Source: an uncultured Schlesneria sp.
GTDB taxonomy: Bacteria > Planctomycetota > Planctomycetia > Planctomycetales > Planctomycetaceae
DNA: 36,129 nt
Direction of reading: 5' to 3'
Assembly (NCBI GenBank): GCA_903858935.1
Contig: CAIOKO010000196.1
Span: 1-36,129 of the forward strand
The notes under the pieces were generated by a model. That model did no database searches. It had not been told where the DNA came from and was given only the letters and a program-made list of their open reading frames with translations. Shown piece by piece: positions 9,556 through 17,914 of this stretch. The translations under genes and the position numbers were made by a program. The stretch's first letter is position 1. The number at the start of each line of letters is the position of its first letter.

Positions 9556-10542
9556 TCATTGGTCAGAGTTCTTCCGCGAGAAAAACTCTGCCATGGCGTC
9601 CTCAAGCGGGCGATCCTGAACGCCGACATCCTCGATACAGTATCGATCAAGGAGTGCGGCAAGGATTTTTGGAATGTCCTGCCGAGGAACTTCGAGTTTG
9701 ACTCGGGGTGGTATCTGCTCAAGTACCTTACCGTAACGATCGATGTCAGCCGGAATCTCGGTGCCTGCAAACTGAAGGTGAATCTGTTTTACGCTGCTGA
9801 AACGATCAACGATTTCCGCCAATGGCCCGTCATGCTTGATCTCCCCCTCATTGATGATGATCGCTCGACGACACAATGCTTCGACGTCTTTCATGTAATG
9901 ACTGGTTAGCAGCACGGTCATTTGTTGTTCAGACTGATAATGTCGCAGGAATCCCTGGACTTTTCTTTGGGAAACGACATCGAGCCCGATTGTCGGTTCG
10001 TCCAAGAGCAAGACTTCCGGCGAATGAAGCAACGACGCAATCAGCTCCATTCTCATACGTTCGCCGAGCGACAATTCCCGGACGGGCTGTTTGACCAACT
10101 GTCGAACTTCAAGTAGTTCGGTCAATTCATCCAGTCGCCGCTGAAAGGCATCGTGGTCGATGTCGTAAATCTCACGATGGAGAATAAACGACTCTTGGGC
10201 CGGAAGATCCCACCACAACTGGTTTTTCTGGCCCATGACCAGCGAAAAACGTTTTCGATACGCATTACTTCGCTGCCAGGGAATATAGCCGAGTACCGTA
10301 GCGGTGCCCGATGTGGGATAGATCAAGCCCGAAAGCAATTTCAGTGTCGTCGTCTTCCCCGCGCCGTTAGGGCCGAGAAACGCGACCATTTCGCCTTTCT
10401 CGATCTGAAAACCAACTTCCTTTACTGCGCGTACGGTATTGTACTCGCGATGAAAAAGCCCCGAGATGGACGCCATCCATCCGGCATTCTTTCGATAAAC
10501 GCGATAATGTTTTGCGAGCTGCGAAACTTCAATAATGGCCAT
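9556..10542 (-). CDS. ABC transporter ATP-binding protein (COG4586-like)
   Basis: This 328-residue nucleotide-binding protein powers the ABC-2 permease encoded downstream. All motifs are intact: Walker [10 protein letters not shown] (57-65), signature [10 protein letters not shown] (from 157), Walker [12 protein letters not shown] (178-188) and the switch histidine in LLTSH (His215). The N-terminal sequence before Walker A ([19 protein letters not shown]) resembles the insertion typical of COG4586-type ATPases, whose relatives pair with DUF990 permeases. The last about 90 residues form an accessory domain. The start at 10542 (MAIIEVSQL) is the natural beginning of the first beta strand. The protease gene ends 87 bases upstream on the same strand. 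Confidence 0.88.
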   Translation of the reverse strand: MAIIEVSQLAKHYRVYRKNAGWMASISGLFHREYNTVRAVKEVGFQIEKGEMVAFLGPNGAGKTTTLKLLSGLIYPTSGTATVLGYIPWQRSNAYRKRFSLVMGQKNQLWWDLPAQESFILHREIYDIDHDAFQRRLDELTELLEVRQLVKQPVRELSLGERMRMELIASLLHSPEVLLLDEPTIGLDVVSQRKVQGFLRHYQSEQQMTVLLTSHYMKDVEALCRRAIIINEGEIKHDGPLAEIVDRFSSVKQIHLQFAGTEIPADIDRYGKVLEQIPPRVKLEVPRQDIPKILAALLDRYCIEDVGVQDRPLEDAMAEFFSRKNSDQ

Positions 10543-10629
10543 GTGCAGACCGCGGCAGGGCCGAAGTTATACGGAAAGAATACAGAATGGACGCACCCTG
10601 TTAGCAATCGACTGAAATGCAAGCCGCGA

Positions 10630-12699
10630 TCAGCGGTTCGCAGCAGTCTTTTGCGATTTCAGCAGGGAAGTGTAGTCGACGGCGATGTGCAGAATCTCAT
10701 CATTGTATTCCGACTTGGCAAAGACCGGCGCTTTGTCTGATTTGGTCTCGTGTTCTTCTTCCTCTTTCTCAACTTCTTTGGCGGCCTTGTCTTCGTCCCG
10801 TTCCGCTTTCAATGTCTCTTCATTCAGCGAAACGGATTTTCGACTTTTACGAGCAACGTACCGATCAATGTCTTTCAGTGTTTGTTGAAACTTGGGATCA
10901 GCTGCCACGCGTCGTTGGCTGTTATCTCTGAGCGAGGTCAGAATTTGAGGATTCGCGTTAGGCCATTGTTTGTGAGGGGCCGGATTGATGTGATCAAAGG
11001 CAAGAGCGTTATCGAGGAACGATTCGCCCAGATCCATATGGTCGAGAAGCGACGGAAGCACGACATCGGATTCGACGCCCCGGTTTTGAGTGCTGTCGCC
11101 ATTAACACGATAGAACTGGTTGATTGTGAGCTTTAACGCCCCACGATCTTTACCGCCGGGAAGTGCACGAAACATCTGGCTGCTGACGGGCATGATGTTC
11201 TGAACGGTACCTTTACCGTGCGTCGTCGTATCGCCGATCACGATGCCACGGCCGTAATCCTTGATTGCTGCCGCAAAGATCTCGGACGCCGATGCCGACA
11301 ATCGGTTGCAGACGACAACCAATGGGCCTCGATACTGCTCACCAGGTTCTTCATCATCGTGGCTCTTGATTCGCCCGTTTTGTTCTTTCACCTGAACGAC
11401 AGGGCCCTGATCGATGAAGAGTCCTGTGACTTCGATTGCTTCACTGAGTGCACCGCCGCCATTCATTCGGAGGTCGACAACAACAGCGTCGACGCCACCT
11501 TTCTCGCTAAATTCCGTCAGCACTTTGGCGACGTCACGGGCAGTACTCTTGAAATCGTCCTTGCCTTGTTGAGCACCAGTAAAGTCACGGTAGAACGACG
11601 GAATGTTAATAATCCCGATCCGGTATTTTGGGCCGCCAAACGTACTGCCAAACCGTTCGCCAGTCTGGATGATTTCTCCTTTAACCTCAGACGACTTGAG
11701 TTCAATCGTCTGACGGACAAGTTCGATCATCTCGGTCTGACCGGCTTCCTTGAGCACTTTCAGACGAACTTTTGTTCCACGCTCGCCACGAATCAGCCGG
11801 ACGACGCGGTTGAGCTTCATTTCAATGACATCCTGGAAATCGCCGTCATCCTGACCGACACCGACGATTTTGTCGTTGACTTTCAGTCGGCCATCTTTCT
11901 CAGCAGCTCCACCCGGCACGATTGATGCCACGGTTGTCATTCCGTCTTCAGACCTGAGAGCGGCACCGATTCCCTGGAGGCTCAGTCGCATGGTGATTTG
12001 AAAATCTTCGACAGTTTGTGGCGACATATAGCTCGAGTGAGGATCAAAGCAGTGAGCGACAGACGAGAGAAACATCTCAAGCACTTCATTGTCTTCGGTA
12101 TCGTGTGCGTTCCGTTTGAGGGTCTCATAACGCTTGTGTAATCGTTTTCGAGAGTCTTCAAGGGACGTTTTATCAAGCTGCATAGAGAGGAGTTCATACT
12201 TGACTCGCTTTCTCCACCGCTCATTAAGTTCTTTCACATCGGCCGACCAGGACAGTTGGTCTCCGTCGACCATCATGGATTCATCAAGAGCGAAATTGTG
12301 GGGGGCATCGATCATCATATGAGCGACGACCATGCGTTCGTCCAGACGCTGCAGGTAGATTTTGAAGACTTCATGGGCGAAGTTAACCTGCCCAACTTTC
12401 AACAGATCGTCCAGCTGGTCGCGATACCTCGCAAATCCATCAATATCAGATTTCAGAAAATAGAGTTTTTGAGAATCGAGGTCCTTGATGAACTTGTTTA
12501 AGACCATTGCAGAAATTCGGTCGTCCAGCGGCTTTTGAGTAATGTGGTACTTGGAAATCATCTCTGAGACCAGTTTCACCGTAGCCTGCTCAGACGCCTG
12601 TGCCCCACCAAACTGCTGGGCGAAAATCGTTGTGGCAACAAGCAGAACGACACCGACAGTTACGATTCCAACGGGGCGTGACAGGGCGAGAAACTTCAT
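10630..12699 (-). CDS. carboxy-terminal processing protease, Prc/CtpA type (S41A)
   Basis: This 689-residue periplasmic serine protease of family S41A resembles E. coli Prc (Tsp), which cuts envelope proteins from their C-terminal ends. The order is: signal peptide or anchor (1-28), an N-terminal helical domain (35-235) ending in the hallmark DPHSSYMSP, a PDZ domain (about 238-320), and the catalytic domain. The Ser-Lys dyad is seen as NRLSASASE with Ser470 and HGKGT with Lys496. Their spacing of 26 is one more than the 25 in E. coli Prc. The VVVDLRMNGGGAL strand-turn precedes it. A very charged segment (about 638-670, rich in Lys and Glu) lies near the C-terminus and may be a flexible tail. 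The ATG at 12699 has GCGGA about ten bases upstream. It appears to be transcribed alone or as the first gene of the minus-strand run to the ABC genes. Confidence 0.92.
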   Translation of the reverse strand: MKFLALSRPVGIVTVGVVLLVATTIFAQQFGGAQASEQATVKLVSEMISKYHITQKPLDDRISAMVLNKFIKDLDSQKLYFLKSDIDGFARYRDQLDDLLKVGQVNFAHEVFKIYLQRLDERMVVAHMMIDAPHNFALDESMMVDGDQLSWSADVKELNERWRKRVKYELLSMQLDKTSLEDSRKRLHKRYETLKRNAHDTEDNEVLEMFLSSVAHCFDPHSSYMSPQTVEDFQITMRLSLQGIGAALRSEDGMTTVASIVPGGAAEKDGRLKVNDKIVGVGQDDGDFQDVIEMKLNRVVRLIRGERGTKVRLKVLKEAGQTEMIELVRQTIELKSSEVKGEIIQTGERFGSTFGGPKYRIGIINIPSFYRDFTGAQQGKDDFKSTARDVAKVLTEFSEKGGVDAVVVDLRMNGGGALSEAIEVTGLFIDQGPVVQVKEQNGRIKSHDDEEPGEQYRGPLVVVCNRLSASASEIFAAAIKDYGRGIVIGDTTTHGKGTVQNIMPVSSQMFRALPGGKDRGALKLTINQFYRVNGDSTQNRGVESDVVLPSLLDHMDLGESFLDNALAFDHINPAPHKQWPNANPQILTSLRDNSQRRVAADPKFQQTLKDIDRYVARKSRKSVSLNEETLKAERDEDKAAKEVEKEEEEHETKSDKAPVFAKSEYNDEILHIAVDYTSLLKSQKTAANR

Positions 12700-13632
12700 A
12701 AGGGATATCCGCTTGTACCGAGGATTTTAAGAACCTTTGAACTTTAAAATGGCGATTTCACGCTCAACCGATGTACTGGTTGAAGAAACATCCATTCAGC
12801 GAATCGTAGTCGAACCCTAAAATCACGACAAGAGGCATCGCGAATTCACTCCCGCCAATCCGGTACAAATGCCCGTTCAATACCTGTGATGAATCGCGTT
12901 ATTGTTCGCGACGCGGGTTCATTAAGAAAATGGAAGCACTCGCGTTTCGCACCTGATCAACAATTTTATCGCGAATAACTTAAGCGTTACGCAAGGTCAT
13001 TGTTTCGCGACACTGTTTCGCAGATCGTTCAACTGAATTTTCTCGAACACCAACCCATCGCTCGTCAACAAGTCATTATCGGCGAGCGTTTCGATTTCGC
13101 TTTAGTTTCGAATCACTGATTCGGGTTCATCGGCAATCATCTGATGCGAAATGAGCTCACAACGCCGTCAGGAGAAATGGAGGTTGCAGGGGGTGAAGTA
13201 GATTCTCGAGGGGCGCCAGCTGAAGTCTGTTTCGTTGCTTGTGAGGCATAAAGCATTTAGAGGAAAATTGCTGAAATTGACCATCAACGTTTTGGGGTCA
13301 GTGGCTGACGATCGAGTCATCCAAATGAAGCGTCTTCTTCGTGTAAGCATGGTTTAAAGCATTTTGTGCTTTCCCGGTCCTGGGGCAAAGGAAAAAAGTT
13401 TCTTAGTGAATGCTTTGGTATCGAAGTTCGTTGATGCAAGCTGCGCGTGATCGAGCCGAAGCTTTCGATGCGGTGTCGACCGATGTCTTCACAACGCGGG
13501 CCGTTTTGAATTCAATTGCCTCGGGTCCGAATAATCTTAATCATGACTGGAGGCTTTCGGTTTTACGGCAACCTTGCATATTCGTTAGGCAGGTTTTCCG
13601 CCTTTAACGCAAAATCCAACTGAAAAACGACT
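12700..13632. other. long gene-free stretch
   Basis: About 930 bases carry no convincing gene on either strand; the few open frames are short, without family resemblance or ribosome binding sites. No RNase P, tmRNA or SRP RNA core motif was recognised. Three copies of TCGCGA lie at 12906-12911, 12969-12974 and 13005-13010, with further TCGCG words at 12894 and near 12940, which is denser than expected by chance. A small hairpin AAAGCA/TGCTTT sits near 13356-13372. The part next to 12700 should hold the promoter of the protease gene, but no clear box was found. Confidence 0.4.
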
Positions 13633-13647
13633 TGGCGCACGATTTGC
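13633..13647 (+). promoter_or_regulatory. candidate sigma-54 (-24/-12) promoter
   Basis: TGGCGCACGATTTGC carries GG at 13634-13635 and GC at 13646-13647, exactly ten bases apart as sigma-54 requires. It matches TGGCACG-N4-TTGC at all but two of the specified bases. A start would fall near 13659, just before the AGGAGG at 13662-13667 of the 39-residue ORF. A match of this quality is expected about once by chance in a window of this size, so placement is the main support. The sigma-54 gene itself lies at 23308-24792. Confidence 0.4.
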
Positions 13648-13673
13648 GTACTAGTGCGGTTAGGAGGATTTCC

Positions 13674-13793
13674 ATGTTTGATTTAGTCGTCGATATTTTT
13701 ATGGTTGTAGGTGCTCTGACTCCGTTGGCGGTGTTTGAGCAATGGCGAGAATTCGTAAATTCACGACCCGATTCAGGTCGGGCGGTCAAGTGA
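13674..13793 (+). CDS. 39-residue putative membrane peptide
   Basis: The ATG at 13674 follows a near-perfect Shine-Dalgarno sequence (AGGAGG at 13662-13667, six bases away), the best one in the surrounding kilobase. The product begins MFDLVVDIFMVVGALTPLAV, a single hydrophobic span at about residues 4-21, and ends in a polar tail EQWREFVNSRPDSGRAVK. No family is recognised. It lies 144 bases beyond the stop of the opposing vWA gene and just behind a sigma-54-like element. Translation is plausible but rests only on the ribosome binding site and the membrane-like composition. Confidence 0.45.
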   Translation: MFDLVVDIFMVVGALTPLAVFEQWREFVNSRPDSGRAVK

Positions 13794-13920
13794 TGACCCG
13801 ATCCATTTTGATGGTTCGATAGGCCTTTCCGAGGGGATGTCTTCCCCATTCTGCGCGTGAATTATCGATAGCTCATGCCGATCTGACCGTTGGTCATGGT
13901 CTGTTTCAGAGCCTTTCACT

Positions 13921-13956
13921 AAAGCAGCTTGCATCTTTAAAGCAGCTTGCATCTTT
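13921..13956. repeat. perfect 18-bp tandem duplication at a stop codon
   Basis: AAAGCAGCTTGCATCTTT occurs twice back to back (13921-13938 and 13939-13956). The junction forms the TAA stop of the minus-strand vWA gene, so one unit encodes its last residues (RCKLL) and the other lies just past the stop. It looks like a recent slippage duplication that left the protein end unchanged. Confidence 0.8.
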
Positions 13957-16369
13957 TTCTGATAAGCCACTCCACGGTGAGCAACAGCGTGGTTATTCCG
14001 AGAAATTCCCACCGATTCCAGAGTGGGATTGGCTCGTCGGTCTCAAGGGGTATTGGTGTCCCTCGCGGAATTTCTGAAGCCAGGCGATCAACGTCTTCCA
14101 TCGTGTAGAATCGGCCAAAAGTTGTCGTAGCTGCCAGGGTCAAGTCGGATTTGTCCATCCCTCGTTTTTGCAATTCTCGCTGCGGTGCTTCCACTCTGAA
14201 GTCAACCGATGGCGGTGCCTCATTGAAGGCGGGTTGCGAGATCCAGCCGTGATACGATCCTTCGCTTAAACGAGTCAACAGCCCTTCGAATGCTCGCGGA
14301 ACTTCACGGACTCGATTTAACTTAACGGTCTGTCGACCTTCACCCTTTCGCTCAACGGTCACTGAAACACCGCTTGAATCGGGTGGGACAAATCGATCAT
14401 CAACAAATCTTACTCGAAACGTGGCTGGCTGGCCTCGTTGATAGACTTGCTGATCGACCGTCAATTCGGCCGTTCGATCTTTGCCGATCAGATGGCTGCG
14501 ACTGAGGTATCGAACTGCTTGAATCCAATAACGTCCATAATAATGGTCCCCTGTGCGAAATCTCCAACGCCACGTTTCATCCGTGGCGTGGAATAAAACT
14601 TTTCCTGCAGCGACTTGTTGCATGAGGATGACCGGCAATCGACCGTTCGCCCCCATCTTCGTCGGGTGTTCGGCAAATACGCGAGCAGTCGGTTTCAGTT
14701 TTGCGAGCTCCACGAACCAGGTGAAATTGGGTAGCTCGTTCCATATCGAAAGGCTTTCGGTTTCACTATTCCCTAATCGAAACAGGCTGTTTCCTTTCTG
14801 TCCGTCCAGTGTCAGTTTTGGGTGAAACGAGTCGGAAATTTCTTCGCGGGGGCTCCGGACCCCAGACATCTCGAACGGAAGAATGCTTTCAAGCGGGGTT
14901 CCCGCGAAAGCGAGCGGATTGAATTGCGTTCCTGCAATCATCACAACTCCGCCCCCCTTTTCCCGGACGAACTCGCTGACATTTTCGAGTGCGGCACTAC
15001 CGACTTGCTCGGGTGCGAGATCTCCGAGAATAAGCACGTCGTACTTCGCTAAATCCTCCTTCTTCACTGGAAACCGCGGGATTGCGGTTCGATCTTCCTG
15101 AGCGTATTCAAGGTCTGCTTCCTGTATCAACGTGCTCAGTTCAATTGACTTATCGCGTTCCAGCAATTGCTTCAAGAATCGGAATTCGTACCGTGGACCC
15201 GAGTCAGCCAGCAAAACCCGAATCTTCTCTTCCCGAATACTGACGTGTCGGGTTTCAGCATTATTTGACAGATTCGTTTCATCGGCTTGTTCAACAATTT
15301 CGAGCGTGTAGTCAAATTCACCCGAGACCGGTGACGCGTACGAAACTTCCACTGAAATGGCCTGTCCATCAGCAGGGGCAACAAACTCCTGCTGGGCCAA
15401 TCCCGCTTGTTCTCCTTCCTTGCGAACTCGAAGGAGGATTTTCTTTCCGGAATAGCCAAAACTTCGAACTTTGGCTTTGAATACCATTGGGTCGCCGACA
15501 AAGGCGACATCGTCGACGAACATATCGTACAGATTCAAATCTTTCGCAGCGATTTCACTGCCGATTCCGACAATATGAAATTGAATTCCTTTTCTTCTTG
15601 CTGACTCCCCAACTGTGGAGAGTTTGTCGCTGTCAGTAACGCTTGCGACACCGTCCGTGAAAAATACGATAGCTGTTGGAGAAACTCCGCGCAGGTCGCT
15701 GAGGACCTTTTTTGTTGCAGCGGCCGGTCGCGTTTGATCGCCATCTGGGACCAGGGTTCGAATCTCAGAGAGCGCTGCTGTAAATGACTCTTGCAACGTT
15801 CGATCGGAAGTTCCCGTCCGAGCCACTTCCCCAAGATCTCCCGATTCCAGGGGGATCGCGTTCTCTGCAAAGCGGTAAACTCGTAGTTGATGAGCGCGCT
15901 GGAGTTCTCGCAACATTTGCCCGTCATTACGTGTCAGCAAATGCTGGGCAATTGCCAGCCGGTTTGGTTCTCGCCCCGTCGACTTGGTCAGTTCGTCAAT
16001 CAGTCGAGCACCCTTAGACGTACCTGCATATTGATCCTGGAGCGACATGCTCGACGATGTATCAGCCATCACAGCGACGATTGGCAAGCCGGTACGTTCA
16101 ATCGTCACGCTGAGTTCCGTCAGCATTACGAGAATCAGAGCGAAAACCGCGAGCCTGAGTCCGATCAAAAACCAACGACTGCGCCAGTGAAGTGACTCTC
16201 CATCGCGCCGATAAACGCCGAATACAAGGAGGGCAACCAGAGCTGCAGAGATCAGTATCAGCCATTGCGGAGCGGGCCAATGCCAGTCAAATCGCCATGC
16301 CGTTCCCTCACCCTGGCGAGGTGCACGCAGGCCAAGATACCACGCCAGGATTTGTTGCAATGCGTCCAT
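13937..16369 (-). CDS. second membrane vWA/GATase1-like protein
   Basis: This 810-residue protein has the same plan as the one at 3210-5630: two N-terminal helices (about 36-53 and 68-85) and then a vWA domain with a complete metal site, DTSSS at 103-107 and TDG at 238-240. A beta-sandwich stretch follows, then an amidotransferase-like domain (YDVLILGDLAPEQV to VVMIAGTQF) without the catalytic cysteine, and a C-terminal helix (WEFLGITTLLLTVEWLI). A probable periplasmic scaffold is inferred; no enzymatic role is visible. No Shine-Dalgarno sequence is clear ahead of 16369, but the N-terminus MDALQQILAWYLGL fits the gene family. The SDR gene ends 96 bases upstream on the same strand. Unlike its paralogue it has no coupled peptidase gene. 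Confidence 0.75.
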   Translation of the reverse strand: MDALQQILAWYLGLRAPRQGEGTAWRFDWHWPAPQWLILISAALVALLVFGVYRRDGESLHWRSRWFLIGLRLAVFALILVMLTELSVTIERTGLPIVAVMADTSSSMSLQDQYAGTSKGARLIDELTKSTGREPNRLAIAQHLLTRNDGQMLRELQRAHQLRVYRFAENAIPLESGDLGEVARTGTSDRTLQESFTAALSEIRTLVPDGDQTRPAAATKKVLSDLRGVSPTAIVFFTDGVASVTDSDKLSTVGESARRKGIQFHIVGIGSEIAAKDLNLYDMFVDDVAFVGDPMVFKAKVRSFGYSGKKILLRVRKEGEQAGLAQQEFVAPADGQAISVEVSYASPVSGEFDYTLEIVEQADETNLSNNAETRHVSIREEKIRVLLADSGPRYEFRFLKQLLERDKSIELSTLIQEADLEYAQEDRTAIPRFPVKKEDLAKYDVLILGDLAPEQVGSAALENVSEFVREKGGGVVMIAGTQFNPLAFAGTPLESILPFEMSGVRSPREEISDSFHPKLTLDGQKGNSLFRLGNSETESLSIWNELPNFTWFVELAKLKPTARVFAEHPTKMGANGRLPVILMQQVAAGKVLFHATDETWRWRFRTGDHYYGRYWIQAVRYLSRSHLIGKDRTAELTVDQQVYQRGQPATFRVRFVDDRFVPPDSSGVSVTVERKGEGRQTVKLNRVREVPRAFEGLLTRLSEGSYHGWISQPAFNEAPPSVDFRVEAPQRELQKRGMDKSDLTLAATTTFGRFYTMEDVDRLASEIPRGTPIPLETDEPIPLWNRWEFLGITTLLLTVEWLIRKRCKLL

Positions 16370-16465
16370 TAAAAACGATTGTTTAAGAGGAATTCAGTCA
16401 GATCGACCCTGCCGCATTACCTGGGTGATGCGATCGTTTCGAGAAATGTATTCCTGCGAATAAAG

Positions 16466-17248
16466 TTACATCGAACCCTCGGAGCGATTAGACCACCAGG
16501 GAAGGCTGACTCCGCCGTCAATTGTAAGGGTACTTCCTGTCATGTAGTCAGCGTCGTCGCTCAAGGCATAAGCAACGCCTTTGCCAATTTCATCCGGCCG
16601 CCCCATTCGCTTCCAGGGCAATGTCTGAGCACCTGCTGCGATTTGTTCTTCCGTGAAAAATTTTCGTTCCCCCGGTGTGTCAATCCAGCCCGGATGGACA
16701 ATATTGACTCGAATTCGATGAGGGGCCAATTCAATCGCGGCTGTGCGAGCCATGTGGTCGATCGCCGCTTTCGCCATGTTGTATGCCATCGCCGTTGGAA
16801 TCGGAATCACTGCATGCGGGGAGCTGATGACGACAATTGAACCACCAGAATTTTGCTTCACCATTTGCAGAGCCGCAGCTCGAACTCCGTAAAACGCGCC
16901 CCACATTCCGACGTCAATCGTTTTCTTGAAGCCGTCAAGGTCCGCTTCAAGCATCAGTTGTCGATCGCTATAAACGGCATTCGAGACGAACAAATCGAGT
17001 TGGCCGAAAGCTTTCGCCGTTTCGGCCACCATTTCTTCGACACGCAGTCGGTTTGAGACATCTCCCTGAAGCGTGATTGCCTTACCGCCGAACGCACGGA
17101 TTTCTTCAGCAACTGCTTCAGCTTCGTCGCCGTGCGAATAATAATTGATTGCGACATTTGCACCAGCGCGACCCATTTCGATTGCGCAGCCGCGCCCGAT
17201 CCCGCGAGATGCTCCCGTCACCAACGCATTCTTGCCCTTCAAATTCAT
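16466..17248 (-). CDS. short-chain dehydrogenase/reductase
   Basis: This 260-residue classical SDR has the cofactor motif TGASRGIG (11-18), the active-site serine in VVISSPHA (about 142-143) and YNMAK with Tyr156 and Lys160. The usual NNAG is replaced by SNAV (89-92), a variation also seen in other SDRs. The C-terminal half (HPGWIDTPGERKFFTEEQ and TGSTLTIDGGVSLPW) resembles the FabG/glucose-dehydrogenase branch. An NADP(H)-dependent ketone/alcohol conversion is likely, but the substrate is unknown. The start at 17248 has GGGGAG upstream. The gene is divergent from the YhaO-like gene. Confidence 0.88.
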   Translation of the reverse strand: MNLKGKNALVTGASRGIGRGCAIEMGRAGANVAINYYSHGDEAEAVAEEIRAFGGKAITLQGDVSNRLRVEEMVAETAKAFGQLDLFVSNAVYSDRQLMLEADLDGFKKTIDVGMWGAFYGVRAAALQMVKQNSGGSIVVISSPHAVIPIPTAMAYNMAKAAIDHMARTAAIELAPHRIRVNIVHPGWIDTPGERKFFTEEQIAAGAQTLPWKRMGRPDEIGKGVAYALSDDADYMTGSTLTIDGGVSLPWWSNRSEGSM

Positions 17249-17914
17249 CCCGACAGCTCCCCAATAGCGATCTCAAGTTCATGGTCGACGAACCGATTTC
17301 CATTCCCTTCAGATTGTTGCGGATTATCCGCCGGGATGCGAGGGAGCCGACAGTCCCTCTGGCCACGATTCCAGGATCATCGCTCGATTCATCGTTTTTT
17401 TCCAAAAGCAAATTGGGAATGTCGACGTGGATCGCGTTTCAGAAGCTGTTTCGTGCGAGTGTACTTCTCAAGTTTGATGCCGAACTTGCTGTTCCGCTCT
17501 CGCCAGATGAAAAAACAGGACAAGTCAAAAAAAGTCGGAAATCGAAGTCGTTTTGGATTTTCGTTTTTGATGGGGGATGAATGACCCTGTCGCGGGAAAA
17601 TGGTTTCTTAGAATGTTTAGAAGTCCTTTGCGGGGTCGGCTGGCTGACAAAGTCATTGATTTTCGTGTCAACAAGCGTGCTCGATGGATCATTTTTTGCG
17701 AACGGAAAACGCCGTTGCCGTGGAATTAGGGTGCTTCGGGGTTTTCTGATAGATGTGTCGACAGTACACTATAAGTGATCCGCGCAGGGACGGTGCGGTC
17801 CGTTGACCTGTTTTATGGCCGCTCCTGCCGCGATACCACAGAAGTGTTCTGTGCGTCGGATTCGCTTTCTGTCCGATTCGGACGGAAAGCAATCGCAACG
17901 GAAGGGATGCCATT
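17249..17914. other. divergent intergenic region between SDR and YhaO-like genes
   Basis: About 665 bases without a supported gene; plus-strand frames that begin inside the SDR gene and run to about 17580 are without family resemblance. The sequence from 17500 to 17720 is AT-rich. ACACTATAAG near 17767-17776 could supply a -10 box for the downstream pair, but no matching -35 is obvious. A strong ribosome binding site (GGAAGGGA, 17900-17907) lies at the right edge. Confidence 0.4.

Noticed and set aside
13410-13607. 65-codon plus-strand frame in the empty kilobase
   Set aside because: No Shine-Dalgarno sequence ahead of its ATG, no hydrophobic or domain pattern, and mixed composition typical of chance frames.
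12700-13650. RNase P RNA, tmRNA or SRP RNA in the long gap
   Set aside because: None of the conserved core sequences of these RNAs could be found on either strand.
17132-17584. Two 140-150 codon plus-strand frames that begin inside the SDR gene
   Set aside because: Their first parts are antisense to the SDR coding sequence, composition is Ser/Arg-rich as in shadow frames, and no start signal is present.
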